Part shown: positions 10,707 to 22,140 of the stretch, one piece after another | Numbering within the stretch: the stretch's first letter is position 1 | Layout: the number at the start of each line of letters is the position of its first letter | NCBI GenBank assembly: GCA_022702705.1 | Contig: CM040430.1 | Coordinates: 15,323,310-15,387,309 of the forward strand | Direction of reading: 5' to 3' | From: Papilionanthe hookeriana x Papilionanthe teres | Taxonomy: Eukaryota > Streptophyta > Magnoliopsida > Asparagales > Orchidaceae | Length of the DNA stretch: 64,000 nt | Notes under the pieces: model-generated | The model's database searches: none | What the model was told of the DNA's origin: nothing | The model's input: the letters and a program-made list of their open reading frames with translations, nothing else | Position numbers and translations under genes: made by a program

Positions 10707-12176
10707 ATGTCGAACGGGCGGTTGGTCCTGAACTTTAGAAATGGAGTAAGCCTTGCACTCGACGAAAAGTGGGTGAAAGATGGAGCGATAATAGAGATTG
10801 ACTCAGACTTCGCACCGGCGGGCTACGCAATACGAGGAAAGTGGCCGGGTCCCGGTTGATCGAGAGGAGCCGCCCGATCAGGACGATAATGAAAGTGGGT
10901 GGCCCAAGCCACCACTCTAGCGACAAGAAAAGGAAAACAAGCACCGAAGAAGACAAGAGAATCAAGTACGTAGTCGCTACGACGGAGGGCGAGCTTGTCG
11001 GCGCCGCGCCCACGAAGTCGGGAAGTACGAAGAGCTACTCTCACGAGCAACTCGGCGAAGAAATAAAAATCGCCGTATCCGCAAGATGTTAACCAAACTA
11101 GCGGCGGACCGGCACGACGAGGCGGTTGCTGCTGCCGATACGTATACTTCAAGGACGCCGATTCACCGGGTACTGAAGAAAAAGGCCGGCTCGAGAGAAT
11201 AACGGAAGAGACCGGGGAAATCTTAAGGAGAACGAGAAGAAGGAAGGCTACCACGCCACCGGATAAAGTCACCGGTAATGCATAACCTTGTTGCGGGAGC
11301 AACCCGGAGGATGTCCCGACGGACACCATCCCCGAGGAGCCGAGGTATGCGGGGAGAACGTGAAGGGATTGAGCCATATATCCCACAATACGTCACCGGG
11401 CCTCGCCATTTGCGGATTATTCCAGAATACGAGCTAGAAAGAATGCAGAATGTCGAGAAGAAAACTTTTGAATACTTCGAGAGAATCAGAGGCAGGAGAA
11501 TCAATATACTAGAAGGCCTCGAGCTACATACAGACGTGTTCTCAGAATACGAACAACAACAAATCGTGGACTGCATCCGGGATTTGAAAAGAATGGGCCG
11601 AGCGGGCCGCCTAAGAGAAAACACTTACTCGGAACCCCGGAGATGGATGCCAGGGAAAGGGAGAATTACAATACAATGTGGATGTTGCTACAACTTCGCA
11701 GAAGACAGGAAGGGAAACCCACCGGGAATACTCCGTCATGGCCAGGTGGATCCAATGCCATTAGTCATCAAAAGGATGGTAAAAAGAATGATAACATGGA
11801 GGGTACTGCCGGCAGATTGCATACCCAACAGTTGCATCATTAACATTTACAAGAAGGGTGACTGCATACCCCCGCACATAGATCACCACGACTTTGTCAG
11901 ACCTTTTTGCACAGTTTCTTTTCTGAATGAGTGTAATATCATGTTCGGATCTGACCTCCGGATAGCAGGCCCAGGTGAGTTCCGAGGGCCAGTAAAGATA
12001 CCATTACCGGTAGGTTCCGTCATGATACTGAAGGGCAACGGAGCAGATGTCGCTAAACATTGCATACGGGAGTACCAATGAAGCGGATCTCAGTTACTTT
12101 CAGAAGGATGGATGACAGGAAAGCACCTTACCACTTCCAGCCAGGACCGGAGCTAGAGAGCCTCCGGCCTTACTGA
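10707..12176 (+). CDS. AlkB-type 2-oxoglutarate/Fe(II) dioxygenase, plant ALKBH9/10-like, carried by retrotransposon copy A
   Basis: The start is the ATG at 10707 (MSNGRLVLNF, also in copy B). The first 190 codons are basic, contain a KKRK nuclear-signal-like run and match no family I know; they are broken near 10845 and near 11090. The AlkB domain runs from about 11440 to 12176. It has GRITIQCGCCYNF, CIINIYKKGDCIPP, the iron ligands HID (His 11875..11877, Asp 11881..11883), PFCTVSFL, IPLPVGSVMILKGNGADVA and the distal His at 12058..12060. A frame change just after that His leads to RISVTFR (12084..12104), the R-x5-R signature that binds 2-oxoglutarate, and the stop is TGA at 12174. This layout is that of plant ALKBH9/ALKBH10 proteins, which demethylate N6-methyladenosine in RNA. 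Substrate and activity of this copy are inferred. Total span is 490 codons, near the host proteins' length. Confidence 0.9.
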
Positions 12177-13012
12177 GTGTGAGTTACATGGAAAATATCA
12201 CACCTCCAACGTACATCCATACGGCATCCTTGCCAAGGATGGCTTGGAAGGTGATGTTATTGACCATGTACCTCACTATTCGGACATGGATTTCGACGGA
12301 TACCTTTTTGGATGGATCGGCGAAGATCATACATAGTCCGTTTTGAGTCTATATGGATTGTATGAGATGTATTCCGGATCGAGTTGTATGATGTATCTTC
12401 GACATGATTGGAATGAAAGTGACCATGTCACATTTTTGGCCTTCACCTCTTTTGTGCAAGTTGACTGAGAAACGCCATTAAAGTTAAATGAACTTCGAAC
12501 AAAGAACAGAAAAGAAACAAGAAGAATAAAAGAAAACTTTCCTTAAAAATCTAAAAAATGATGAACACCAAATTCACATGAACATTAAATGAATGATAAA
12601 ATAAATTTGAATCATTAAATGACAGACAAAATGAACATAAATTTCAAATCGAATCTCAATCAAAAATTCAAATTCAACTTTCCAAATTTCAAATTAAATC
12701 TCAATCAAATTCAAACTCAACCTTCCAAATCTGAAATCCAATCCGTTCTACTCTCTCCTTATCTGGGATGGAAGCGGTCGATTCCATTGACACGGAGCAA
12801 CGAGGTTTCAGATCTAGTGGCGAGGAATTGTATCCAATCCAAACCAGCAACTTTCGATCAACTCTTTTGAATGAGATATGTAGCATCTACATATTCCCTC
12901 CTAATCTGTTTCTTTCCACAAAATCTTTTACAACTTCCATGAAATTCTCGAAACACCAAAATTCCACACTTTTCAAATCAACACTACAAATCTTTGCAAA
13001 ATCAGTTACCAT
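12177..13012 (+). other. Non-coding 3' region after the AlkB ORF, copy A
   Basis: The first 170 bases after the stop stay similar to copy B (GNITPPTYI-like reading), so they may be a remnant of coding or a conserved 3' UTR. From about 12480 the sequence is AT-rich and of low complexity, with repeated AAATTCAAAT-like words. No gene was recognised. Confidence 0.6.
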
Positions 13013-14125
13013 TCAAAATCAAACTTTTGGGGTTGAGGATTTTACATCCGAGACTGCATTGCTTTAGGATTCTTTCCCTATCGCAATGAAATACATCAAA
13101 ATCAAACTTTTGGGGTTGAGGATTTTACATCCGAGACTGCATTGCTTCAGGATTCTTTCCCCTATCGCAATGAAATACATCAAATTCAAACTTTTGGGGT
13201 TGAGGATTTTACATCCGAGACTGCATTGCTTTAGGATTCTTTCCCTATCGCAATGAAATACATCAAAATTCAAACTTTTGGGGTTGAGGATTTTACATCC
13301 GAGACTGCATTGCTTTAGGATTCTTTCCCTATTGCGATGAAATACATCAAAATTCAAATTCTTGGGGTTGAGGATTTTACATCCGAGATCGCATTGCTTT
13401 AGGATTCTTTCCCTATCGCAATGAAATACATCAAAATCAAACTTTTGGGGTTGAGGATTTTACATCCGAGACTGCATTGCTTTAGGATTCTTTCCCTATC
13501 GCAATGAAATACATCAAATTCAAATTCTTGGGGTTGAGGATTTTACATCCGAGACTGCATTGCTTCAGGATTCTTTCCCTATCGCAATGAAATACATCAA
13601 ATTCAAATTCTTGGGGTTGAGGATTTTACATCCGAGACTGCATTGCTTCAGGATTCTTTCCCTATCGCAATGAAATACATCAAATTCAAACTTTTGGGGT
13701 TGAGGATTTGACATCCGAGACTGCATTGCTTCAGGATTCTTTCCCTATCGCAATGAAATACATCAAAATCAAACTTTTGGGGTTGAGGATTTGACAACCG
13801 AGACTGCATTGCTTCAGGATTCTTTCCCTATCGCAATGAAATACATCAAAATCAAACTTTTGGGGTTGAGGATTTTACATCCGAGACTGCATTGCTTTAG
13901 GATTCTTTCCCTATCGCAATGAAATACATCAAAATTCAAACTTTTGGGGTTGAGAATTTTATATCCGAGACTGCATTGCTTTAGGATTCTTTCCCTATTG
14001 CGATGAAATACATCAAAATTCAAATTCTTGGGGTTGAGGATTTTACATCCGAGACTGCATTGCTTTAGGATTCTTTCCCTATCGCAATGAAATACATCAA
14101 AATCAAACTCTTGAGGTTAAGGATT
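13013..14125 (+). repeat. 84-bp tandem array in the 3' UTR, copy A
   Basis: About 13 head-to-tail units of 83-84 bp, each containing TTGGGGTTGAGGATTTTACA, GACTGCATTGCTT and TCGCAATGAAATACATCAAA, plus two decayed units to about 14225. Spacing was measured at the repeated CAATGAAATA (13084, 13168, 13251, 13335). Units within A are closer to each other than to those of B. Tandem repeats in the 3' UTR are known in Ogre/Tat elements and can seed satellites. The minus-strand ORFs across the array are only the repeat read through. Confidence 0.93.
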
Positions 14126-14580
14126 TTACATCCAATACCGCATTGCTCTGAGATCTCTCCTCATTGTAATGATTCAATCCAATCAATTCGACTTTCTTTT
14201 GAGGTTGAAGATGTTACATCTAAAGCCACGAAATTCCGATTTTCATTTCAAGATTCAAATCCCTTTAAATTAATTTTAACAAAACTTCAATCTAAATTGA
14301 AACTCAAACTAAAATCTAAACTTACACATCAAAACTTAAACTAAAACAAAATAAAATCTAAATTGAAATTCCCCCAGGTCATGTGATTTGGGATTCACCT
14401 CCTTTTCCTTTCCCCAGCGAGAGTTCAGGAATCTCCAGTCTCAGAGATATACTTGACACTCCCCAGCGGAAATTCTTCTACTTCGTCCTAAGTTTGTCAC
14501 TTGGACATCTGTGTTGGTTTGTTGATCTTTTCGGTCAACGCCGATACGCGCGGTGTGCTTGGTTAGCACACCACACCATT
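14126..14580 (+). other. 3' UTR between tandem array and PPT, copy A
   Basis: AT-rich to 14360, then a better conserved 200 bp shared with copy B. It includes two CCCCAGCG motifs after pyrimidine-rich runs (near 14413 and 14461) and a GC-rich GATACGCGCGGTGTGC stretch near 14542. No ORF of note. Confidence 0.6.
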
Positions 14581-14588
14581 GGGGGTCC
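14581..14588 (+). promoter_or_regulatory. Polypurine-like tract, copy A
   Basis: GGGGGTCC stands three bases before the LTR start, in the expected place of the plus-strand primer, and is identical in copy B (56520..56527). It is short and not purely purine, so the exact primer boundary is uncertain. Confidence 0.6.
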
Positions 14589-16971
14589 ATTTGTTGACCT
14601 CATTTTTGATGAGGTCTTCTCTTCTTCTCTTTAGTACTTAGGATCTAGCCTTAGGCTTTTCCTTTGACTATCCTAGAGGATTAGAATTGGGACCCACCAC
14701 CTAGAAATTCAAACCACTTCTTAACTCCCTGCAAACTCCACAAACTTGACTGTAGACCCCTAATCACCTAGAGGGTTGAAATCAAATGTGGAAGTTTAAA
14801 GGATGAGTTCCTATAAGACTCTTTGGCCTTAGGACCGCTACAGGTGGCACTGGTGCAGTGAAGGGCTGACTTACACACACACTACACCTATACACTACAC
14901 TTTCACACACATCCTAGAAGCACACCCCTACCCAACTTGACCTCCTGACTCATGTAGGTGATTCACATGGATGGTCCTTAACCCCTAAGCCCTTGGCTAA
15001 GAGGGTTAGGAACAACATAGTGGATACCTCAAATGAGTCCCTTCATGGCTCATGTGGGCTTGATATGGCTTCATGGCTCAACCAAAATGATTTTATTCCA
15101 CTTACATTCACCTAATCTTCAATTTTCCAAATTTTCGATTTTTGACCCCGGGACCCTACACCCGCCTAACCTACCCAAAGCCCTGAAATTACCCAAATTT
15201 TTCAAAATTTCCAAATCACCCAAAATTCCCCAAAATTAACCTTGAACATTTCCTCACCAATCAAGTTGATCATCCATAGCCAAAAATACCAAAATTTCAA
15301 AAATACCTCCCAATACCCTCCAAATACCCAAAATACCCCTCTTGACCCAAAAATCCAAAAATTCAGAAAATTCCCATAAAATTCCAGAAAATCTCAAATA
15401 TTCCCAATTTCATTTTGTTCAACTACACCATGGGCCAATTTTGTCAATTTACCCCACTTTTGTCAAAACCCCCAATTTGACCCATTTTAACCCAAAGTGA
15501 ACCCAATGTCAAACCAAACCTATCCAATTGACCCAAATTCTGGTCCAATTCAATTCTAAACTTCAATTCAACATTCCCAACACCAATCTAGACCAAATCC
15601 AAGTCCAATTTGATTGACATTTGAACCCAATATCATTTTGGACCTTAAAGCCCAATTTGGACCCATGACCCAAACTTAGCCCAAACTAACCCAATTCAAC
15701 TCCAATTAACCCCAAACCTTTTCTAAACCTTCCCTAACATCCCCACAAACAAAACACTAACATGATTTACCCAAAATTTAGACCCAAACCCCACTCAAAT
15801 TCAACCCAAAGCCAAAAAGCCCAATTTTGACCTAAACCCGAACCTAACCTAAATAAGCCCAAACCCCAAAATCAAAACCCAACCAAAGTCAAAACCTCTT
15901 TGAAACACTCCCATAAACATTTCCCAACATTAATTTTACATCAATTTGAACCCTAGCCCAACATTGGCCCAAGTTAGCCCAATTTGACCTACATTGGCCC
16001 ATTTACGAAAGAGGTCCAAATCCAACCCAATTCAAGCCTAAACCACTTCAAATTTATTCCAAATCATTCATGAAACATTCCTAAATTAAATTCAACACTT
16101 ATTGGATCTAATCCTTTGCAAAATTCTCATCCTAAAATTTGTTTTGAAACCTAAAGGCCCATCCCCTTAGCCTTCCTAAAAGCCCATCAAAAATAATTTC
16201 AAAATGCCCAAAGTCCACATGACAATTCCTTCTCATCATCCCTTTAATTGAGATCAATTCCTAAGTCCCAAATCAATCTTCAAATCAACCTAAATCAATC
16301 ACCATCTAAATTTTTTCACTAAATTGCCAAAATCTCCAAATTCCATTTTCATGAAATTGACCAAGCTTTTCCCCAAGCCAAAGACAAGCCATGAAGCCAC
16401 ATGCAAGCCATGGACAAGCCACATGAAGCCATGGAAGGTTTGACATGTGATCGAGCCATTAATGGCAAAAGGAGGAGCCTCTTTTAAGCCCCCTTAAAAA
16501 GGTTTTAACCCTTTTAATGCTTCACCTTAATCCATGATTAATCAAAATATTCATGGATGGTGACTTCTCTACCCTTTTCTAGCTGATTCACCTGATCCTC
16601 CCTCAGCCCAAATCAGCCATGGGGAGGTGAACCAAGCCCAAAAGGTGGACTTGACCAAATCAAGCCAAAAATGGCCTTCCCCCATGCCATCTTAATCCAA
16701 GCTTTTGACACATGGCATTTGCCGATTGCCTACACTAAACCCCGGCCACGACCCACCTGAACAAGATGGTGACCGGTGCACAGCCGGCCGGCCACCGCGC
16801 CGCCGGAAAACACCACACCCGAGAGCTCGCATGTGAGCCAAACTTTGAAATTCCACCTTGCTGAGCTGCCCCATGCCCAGTGGCCACCATGGCTGTTCTT
16901 CTCCTCACCAGAGCAGCTGATCCCAAGCCCTAACTCCCCCTGGGAGGCCCTCCACCCTCTCCTATTTAAAC

Positions 16972-16980
16972 ACCCCCTCT
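16972..16980 (+). promoter_or_regulatory. TATA-like box in LTR of copy A
   Basis: CTATTTAAA lies after a CT-rich stretch and is conserved at 38661..38669 and 58909..58917. It is the best core-promoter candidate in the LTR and would give a U3 of about 2.4 kb and an R-U5 of about 5 kb. Confidence 0.6.
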
Positions 16981-17391
16981 CTCTGCCATGGGAGAGGTGC
17001 TGAACCAACCTTAAGGAAACTCTGCCAAAATCACTCCAGACCACTCTCTACACATAGAGCACTTGATCCCCACTGGATTCCAGCCCCGATTCCCTCTAGT
17101 CGAGCTCGATTTTGAGTTCGAATTTCAGCACAAAAACCGGGACACTTCTTCACGGTGGACCAATCCTCAAATTGATTGGTCCTACACCTTCACCGGACCG
17201 AGGAAGAAGTCCACAGGCAAAAGCCCCCTCTCCGGAGCCACCCATCCGTTCCGGACTCCAAGCTTTGTGATCGGGCTTGGTCGAAATCATACCTAGACAA
17301 TTCACCGAGACCGGGAGACTTCATGCGAAGCTTCGCTGGGACCCAATCGAAGGTGACACAACCCTCGGATTGAAGCCACACTTCTCCGAGC

Positions 17392-17401
17392 AAAGGTATG
17401 A
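17392..17401 (+). promoter_or_regulatory. Donor-like splice site in LTR leader, copy A
   Basis: AAAG/GTATGA, with the exon ending at 17395, about 400 bases after the TATA-like box. AAG/GTATGAG is kept in both LTRs of copy B (GT at 39093 and 59344). In the 5' LTR this would be the donor for leader splicing to ORF1 or to the AlkB ORF. Inference only. Confidence 0.4.
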
Positions 17402-17559
17402 GCTAACTCTTTATCCCGAGCTTCGGAGATTCTCCATTTCAAATGCCTTAATTTCGATGCATGATCATCGTATAGATGTATTCGTCTCTTCGAGACGAAT
17501 CCATAGAGCACAAGAACACGAAAATCCGTTAAGTATTGAGTGAGATATTAGGGATTTAG

Positions 17560-17775
17560 TGTGGACGGTTCTCGGGCTAGGAGGCTTGGGGACGATGAAC
17601 GGATGCCGTTCATTTAATACACGCGCGGACGGACGGCCAGGATCGCGCCGGATGAGGAGACGGAACGATACAGCGGGCCCCGGAGCGCTGAGTTGGATGG
17701 CGGCGCCGAATCGGAAGACGACGCGTGGCCTTTCGGAGACGCCGAGGTTGAGTCGGCGCCGCGTGGATAAGTAGA
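17560..17775 (+). other. GC-rich island in LTR, copy A
   Basis: About 200 bp rich in GCGCC, CGCG and GGCGCCG words inside an otherwise AT-rich LTR, conserved at 39270..39477 and 59510..59722. It lies about 600 bases after the TATA-like box and so within the genomic RNA leader. The frame is not conserved between copies, so an RNA structure or a CpG-rich control element is more likely than a protein. Confidence 0.5.
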
Positions 17776-19629
17776 AAAATAGAGTTATTTTTCATTTATT
17801 TAATTCCCTAAACTTCAAAAATGCATAACTTTGTGTAGGAAACTCGGAAAAATAAAATAAAAATACCCTCTTGCTCGATGAACGGAGGAGAATAATGTGG
17901 AAAAGAAATCATTTAATTTCATCAAGTATTTTATTTTTAATGATTTATTTACCCTCTGCATTGTTTTAATTCTCCATGCATATAGGAAATTCACCATGGC
18001 ATGAGACCATAGGGCTTTTGAAGCCTCTGAACTTGGGAATATTCCCTGAATTTTCCAAGGTCAGAGGCCATCCTATGAGAAGTTATTGATTTTTCAAATT
18101 CATGTTGCTGTTTTGAGTATTTTAAATCCAATAATTAGCATGTTGTGAAATAAATTCTAGAAAAATTTGGTGATGTTTCTTATGACCAGAGGACTCTAGG
18201 AAAAATAGGTTTTGAATTAGTCCACTTGGAATAACCCTAATTGGCTTAAACACCCAAAATAGGTCCCTAATTAATTAGAGCTAATCATACATCAAATTGA
18301 CTTGAAATCAATTCTCCACTGACCTTTAGGGTCAGAGGAACCCACCATAAAAATTTGAAGTCAATTGGACTTGGTTAACCCTACTAAATGGGTTGATTAA
18401 GCCATTTAGCCAATTTAAACTTTAAAAATTCATAACTTTCAAAATACTTTTCAAAAATTCACCAAATTGGTTTTGGAGCCTCTCTGATATTAGGGGAATT
18501 TAAGAAAATTAAAATTGCAATTTTCTAAAAAAGTTGATTTTTTGACATTATTTTAATATTTTAATAAATAAAAATAATAAAAATCACAAAAATAATAAAA
18601 TTCACCAAAGTGTCATATTTTGAATTTTAATCACTTAGGAACAAACCCCATATTTTTCTTAGGTCTCTATGATGAGATATTAAATTTTAAAGCCCTAGGG
18701 TAGTTTTAAAATTAAAAAAAATGTATTTTCTAGCATTTCCACTAAAATAATTATAATAAATCAAAGAAAAATCAGAAAATTGTGAAAATTGATTCTCTGA
18801 TTTCCTTGATATCAGATAGATTTTTGAAAAATATAAAATTCATTTTTTCAACCTTTATTTTATTTTTAAATTAATTAATACTCCAAAACTCAAAATAATT
18901 ATAATAAAAAGAATATAATTCAAAAAATCACCAAAATTGGTCCAAGTGGTCCTCTGGTCATTAGGAATGTCCCATAATTTTCTTAAGGACAGAAACTTTC
19001 CCTTGGTCATATTATTAAATTTTCTTTGGAAATCCCTATTTTCCATCAAAAATAATTACATAAATAAATTAAATACAGGAAAATCACATTTTCTCCTCTC
19101 ATGTCTTTATTGACATATGAGTAAAGTCACATAAAAATTTTAAGTTCATTTAAGCTCAATTTAGTGAGTTATGAAATTATTAAGCTTGAAGGGGCAAAAT
19201 GGTAATTAAAATTTTAACCTTTAATTAAAACTTTAGGCTTAATAAAATTAAAGAGTAAAATATTTGATCCTAATCTGATTTGGATGATTGAAATTTAAAG
19301 GGTAGAAACCTACTAAGCAATTTAAAAAAAATAATAATTAAAATAAACTTTAATTAAATAATTGATTAAATTTGGAAGAATAATAAAATTGGAATTATTA
19401 AAATAGGGATATTATTAGGAAGAGATTTGTTCTTTAATTTAAGAATCCCTAAATTAATCATCTCAATAATGTTTAATTCCTAATTAAAATGATAATCCAA
19501 ATTTAAGATTTAAAATGCTAAAAGACTTAATCATTAAATTAAATTAAAGTTAAATTATTTAAATTAAACTCTTTTAAAATTTCAATTAAATTAATACTTT
19601 AACAATTAAAATTAAATCATCTTTAAAAT

Positions 19630-19920
19630 TAAAAAATAAAATATGAAATTAAAATTAAAAATTAAATTAAATTAAATCAAATTAAATTAAATTAAATTAA
19701 ATTAAATCAAATTAAAATTAAATTAAATCAAATTAAATTAAATTAAATTAAATTAAATCAAATTAAATTAAATTGAATCATATCAAATCAAATTAAATTG
19801 AATTAAATTAAATTAAATAATAAAATCAAGTTAAAATTAAAATCAAATTAAATTAAATTAAAATTAAAACTAAACCAAATTAAATTAAATTAAAGTTAAA
19901 TTAAATTGAATTAAAAATAA
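19630..19920 (+). repeat. TTAAA-type pentanucleotide microsatellite in LTR, copy A
   Basis: Long runs of AAATT/TTAAA units with interruptions. The same place is occupied by runs of different length at 41280..41585 and 61545..61800. Confidence 0.9.
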
Positions 19921-22013
19921 CATCACCTAAGACATAAAGAAATTCAAAAATAAATATGAAGCAACTTGAACACTATTCCAAATTTAAACCCGTTAACTGA
20001 AATTAAATTAAATCACAAACCATTTGAACATCAATTTGCCCTCGAAAGCTTTTGTTGTCATAACTCCTAAACGGAACGTTAAGTGAAATGTTACTTCACT
20101 TATAGGATATTCAAATGTCCTAGTTCACTGAGCAAGATAACAAAACTTGAACTCCCGGACGATTAATTCATTTGTATAATTAAATTCTCTTGGACTTAAA
20201 ATAATCCTAGAAATATTGAAAAGATGTTTAAGACTCGTCTTAAGCACTTCCTCGATATGATAGGATATTTATAAGAACAATTGAACTTAATTGTTCTTTG
20301 ATGAAGAAAATCGTCCTCGAACCCAAAATACAAGAACCTAGACGTCATAGGAGGTGACTAGCTATAGGATTAGGAACTTGGTAGAAAACCATAACCCTTT
20401 CCTTAGCTTTACCTAGGAACTTGCTTTAAATGCTTAAATATTCTAATTGTGTATTAAGTGCGGCTTGGGATGACGGGAAGACCCTCCGAGTACGCTTTTA
20501 TTTTATTGCGATTTACCTTATTGCAATTTATTTAATCGCATCGCACTTACCTTTCTTGCATGATAAACAACTCGTTGCATGAAAACCAAAACCTTTAGGG
20601 TAGTCCCTAAAGCTGAAACCAAAACTAAATTAAAAGTCGTTACAAGATAAAATTCACCGCTACAACATTTAAAAATATAAAACAACTCAAAATTTAATCA
20701 CAAACAGAACAACAAAACTAGAACTACAACTAAATTAAAACGTCTTGTTGGATGATCGGGAATACCTCGGATGATGTAACCTACAGTCTAAATGAAAGTG
20801 GAACTCATTCAGTTGAGTTTAGCAAATTCATCTGGACTAAGTGAATCCGATAGAAATAACGATGCCGGAAGGATGGAACCGTGGGATCTTAACCGGTGTT
20901 GTTATAATCAACTTTAAGATTTGTTTAATTAAAATATTAAAAAAAACACCTGAATTTTAAGATTTTCTCTAAACCAGAACACTTCTCTCATCTCCTGATT
21001 TATGACTTCTAAAACTAAACCTCTGCAACAATAAGGAGCTCGGAGCATGGTGGGCAGCACGACCATCGTCATCAGCAAAACTCGGCTCTACATCGACAAA
21101 ACTTTCTTAGAGTTAAATAACCGAGCCATAGGACTTCGAGGTAGTTTGCCTAGTGCAACATAAACCCTCAACTCTTCGTTAGGCATTTGCATGATCGAGT
21201 CATGTAAATTAAGCCCTGACCGGTCTTAGGACTCCGAGGTAGTCGTTTGGTACGACATAAACCCTCACATCTTCAAGGCTATTTGTATGATTTTATCATA
21301 CAAATATAAGTCCTAATTAATTAAAATTGGCAAAATCAAAACATTAAATAAACATTAGGACTTTCCTAAATTCAAGCCAAACAATAGGATAGTTGAGAAA
21401 TTACCGAAGTTCGCTTCGAATCTGTAATTTCTCCTACCTTTCTTCCTTTGAATTCCCAAAACAAAATGTTCCAAACTTGATCCATCCCCTATTGAAATTC
21501 CAAAATTCAATCCCTTGAAAACTTAAACTTTGAGATTCTTGAGAGCGAAACTACGATTATTATCGAGAGTTTTCTTAGGTGATTCCCGTCACTTAAGATG
21601 TAATTAACTATAGGGGCTTGCCCTTATAGGGAACTTTAAGAACCCGAGTAATATAAACCCAGCTTAATTCATTTATATTAAGCGGGGAACTTGTCGGCTT
21701 ATAAAATTGGTTCGTAGACCAAACGGATGTCACGAAATCTTCTAGTTTATTTAACCGAGCCCCATCATCAAGCAATGTGTCTACTCTCCGGGATAGATAT
21801 ACGGTTTGTGGTGCGGTGCTCGTTTATATAAACTATTTGGGATGTGAGATCGGTTTGATTTCATATCTTAAAATTTTCAAATTTAAAATTATTTTCAAAA
21901 TCGAATACTACTTTTCAAATTATTTATTTAAATTAAATTAAAAATTCGCCGACAATTTCTGTAGGAGACCTCGTTTCACAAATACAACACACAAACCTAA
22001 AAATATGCTAACA

Positions 22014-22140
22014 GTCATTTAATTAAAATTTTGAAAATTAAATCATTAATCATTTTAATTAATCAAAATAATTTTGAAATTAATTATTTGATTAATTTTG
22101 TTGTTTTTATTTCATTTTTATCTATTTTAATCAAAATAGA
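22014..22140. other. AT-rich flank of copy A
   Basis: AT-rich sequence with no recognised feature, directly after the ACA that ends the LTR. The first five bases, GTCAT, are the expected right half of the target-site duplication; the left half lies outside the window. Confidence 0.6.

Larger units (their letters stand above)
1..22013 (+). mobile_element. Ogre/Tat-lineage Ty3/gypsy retrotransposon, copy A
   Basis: Seen: the last part of a 5' LTR, a PBS, ORF1, gag, protease, RT, two RNase H domains, integrase, an AlkB-domain ORF, a tandem array, a G-rich PPT and a full 3' LTR, all on the plus strand. The two RNase H domains, the ORF before gag, the missing chromodomain and the multi-kilobase LTRs place it in the Ogre/Tat lineage. 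The internal region is 13.0 kb. By comparison with the 7.4 kb 3' LTR, about 5.8 kb of the 5' LTR lies before the window. The left target-site duplication is therefore not visible; the right flank starts GTCAT. Reading frames are broken many times, often at CAG/CTG sites. Confidence 0.93.
14592..22013 (+). repeat. 3' LTR of copy A
   Basis: 7422 bp, from TGTTGACC to GCTAACA. It is collinear with 36288..43704 and 56531..63913. Order inside: a terminal hairpin, a C-rich low-complexity stretch full of CCCAA/GACCCA words (15100..16000), a TATA-like box (16972), a leader with a donor-like site (17395), a GC-rich island (17560..17775), AT-rich U5, a TTAAA-type microsatellite (19630..19920), and the conserved terminal 1.5 kb. 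At 7.4 kb it is unusually long for an LTR. No gene inside was recognised. Confidence 0.95.

Noticed and set aside
10707..12176. AlkB ORF as an ordinary host ALKBH gene beside the element
   Set aside because: It occurs in two separate copies at the same place between integrase and the PPT, inside elements bounded by LTRs.
10707..12176. AlkB domain acquired from a plant RNA virus (some filamentous plant viruses carry AlkB domains)
   Set aside because: The visible motifs and spacing look like plant ALKBH9/10. A viral origin was not excluded by a tree but has no support in what can be read.
13064..14023. Minus-strand ORFs of 97 and 69 codons with repeated ERILKQCSLGCKILNPK units
   Set aside because: They are the 84-bp array read in a frame that happens to lack stops because the period is 84 (a multiple of three); nothing else supports coding.
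16692..17044. Overlapping ORFs in the GC-rich part of the LTR on both strands
   Set aside because: Frames are not conserved in the matching parts of the B LTRs (38576..38987, 58560..59179).
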